Below the pieces are notes generated by a model. The model saw only the letters and a list, made by a program, of their open reading frames with translations, was not told where the DNA came from and did no database searches. 14,345 bases of DNA, from positions 1-14,345 of the forward strand of contig JBFMDA010000038.1 in the NCBI GenBank assembly GCA_040754255.1, in the 5' to 3' direction. This document shows positions 13,877 through 14,345 of the stretch, in pieces. Origin of the DNA: SURF-25 sp040754255. Lineage in GTDB: Bacteria; Omnitrophota; Gorgyraeia; Gygaellales; Profunditerraquicolaceae. Made by a program: the position numbers and the translations under genes. Numbering within the stretch: position 1 is the stretch's first letter; each line of letters begins with the position of its first letter.

Positions 13877-14345
13877 CTACAACCCCTTGATTTTAATATA
13901 CCCTGAAGTCTCGACGGTAACGTCGTCGAGGCTGCGTGTTGTCGACACAAACGCACCAATATTGCCCAATATATTCAACATCGAATCCACTGTTTCCTGA
14001 GAGAAGTTATTTTTTCCTTTTGCTTTTTCCGGCAGCGACAGGTACAACTGCTTGAAAAGCGCGGTTTCTTTTACCTCGTCAAGCAGCCTCTTAAAATCAA
14101 AAAACATGATGCTTGAGTAAGAGCCGGGCAGCTTGCTTTGCATAGATTCGAATTCAAAGTTCGACATCAGTGAATTACCCTTCTTAAGATAGGCATCGAT
14201 CACTTTGTTCGTAAGGGCGGGCGAATACGAGAACACGGCATATTTGTCAATAATACAGTAGTTGAACTTCAGGTCAGCCAAAGGAAAGTCTTTAATCTCT
14301 ACGCGCGTGACCGCAATACCGTTATATGGCTCGGTGCTGGTTGTC
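13877..14345 (-). CDS. C-terminal part of a DUF3352-like protein, cut by the window edge
   Basis: The frame is open to the right edge of the window, so about 155 C-terminal residues of a longer protein are seen. The sequence (NYCIIDKYAVFSYSP, VIDAYLKKG, YSSIMFFDFKRLLDEV, then a final VTVETSGYIKIK) resembles the DUF3352 family of large, poorly understood envelope proteins, in which a modelled quantity or score is summed over repeated alpha/beta units. A TTG at 14279-14281 is probably internal, because upstream codons stay open and plausible. The stop (TAG) is 2 bases before the leuA TTG start, and the leuA ribosome binding site is inside this gene, so the two are probably co-transcribed. The function is unknown. 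Confidence 0.7.
   Translation of the reverse strand, partial: TTSTEPYNGIAVTRVEIKDFPLADLKFNYCIIDKYAVFSYSPALTNKVIDAYLKKGNSLMSNFEFESMQSKLPGSYSSIMFFDFKRLLDEVKETALFKQLYLSLPEKAKGKNNFSQETVDSMLNILGNIGAFVSTTRSLDDVTVETSGYIKIKGL

Overview
This 14.3 kb window is a densely packed stretch of bacterial chromosome with every gene on the minus strand, so it is read from high to low coordinates. I see 18 supported protein genes plus the first bases of a nineteenth at the left edge. There are no RNA genes, insertion sequences, CRISPR arrays or long gaps. Most junctions are overlaps or gaps of a few bases; the longest gap is about 94 bases. The mix (a four-subunit ferredoxin-dependent pyruvate oxidoreductase, type IV prepilin peptidase, CcdA/TlpA thiol chemistry, TtcA-type tRNA thiolation, no phage or plasmid genes) suggests an anaerobic, probably Gram-negative and probably uncultured bacterium. 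A candidate-phylum lineage such as Omnitrophota would fit, but that placement is only an impression from gene style.

Layout in transcription order. From 14345 to 10683: the C-terminal part of a DUF3352-like protein, then leuA (leucine biosynthesis), aroE (shikimate pathway) and a prepilin peptidase (pilD). From 10648 to 7655: a TtcA-like tRNA thiolase, rmuC, a small TM2-like membrane protein, a DUF167 (YggU) protein and the multicopper-type purine nucleoside phosphorylase pgeF. From 7560 to 5605: a flavodoxin-like protein, cutA, ccdA and a TlpA-like thioredoxin. From 5601 to 3053: pncB (NAD salvage), a LUD-domain protein, a YbaB/EbfC nucleoid protein and a tiny zinc-ribbon protein. From 2966 to 49: porG-porD-porA-porB, followed at the left edge by a ribosome binding site and start codon for another gene.

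The clearest regulatory signal is a near-consensus sigma-70-type promoter at 3015-3043, which starts the por operon just after the zinc-ribbon gene. A weaker candidate lies ahead of rmuC. I see no convincing rho-independent terminator, so readthrough between clusters is likely. The por complex would make acetyl-CoA and reduced ferredoxin from pyruvate. CcdA would carry electrons across the membrane to the exported TlpA-like protein. leuA and aroE supply amino-acid precursors. The rest are housekeeping genes.

I did not find a convincing undescribed system. The points most worth a second look are an acidic residue in AroE where NADP-specific enzymes have an Asn-Arg-Thr motif, the cysteine-rich tail of the LUD protein, and the small zinc-ribbon gene in front of the por promoter.
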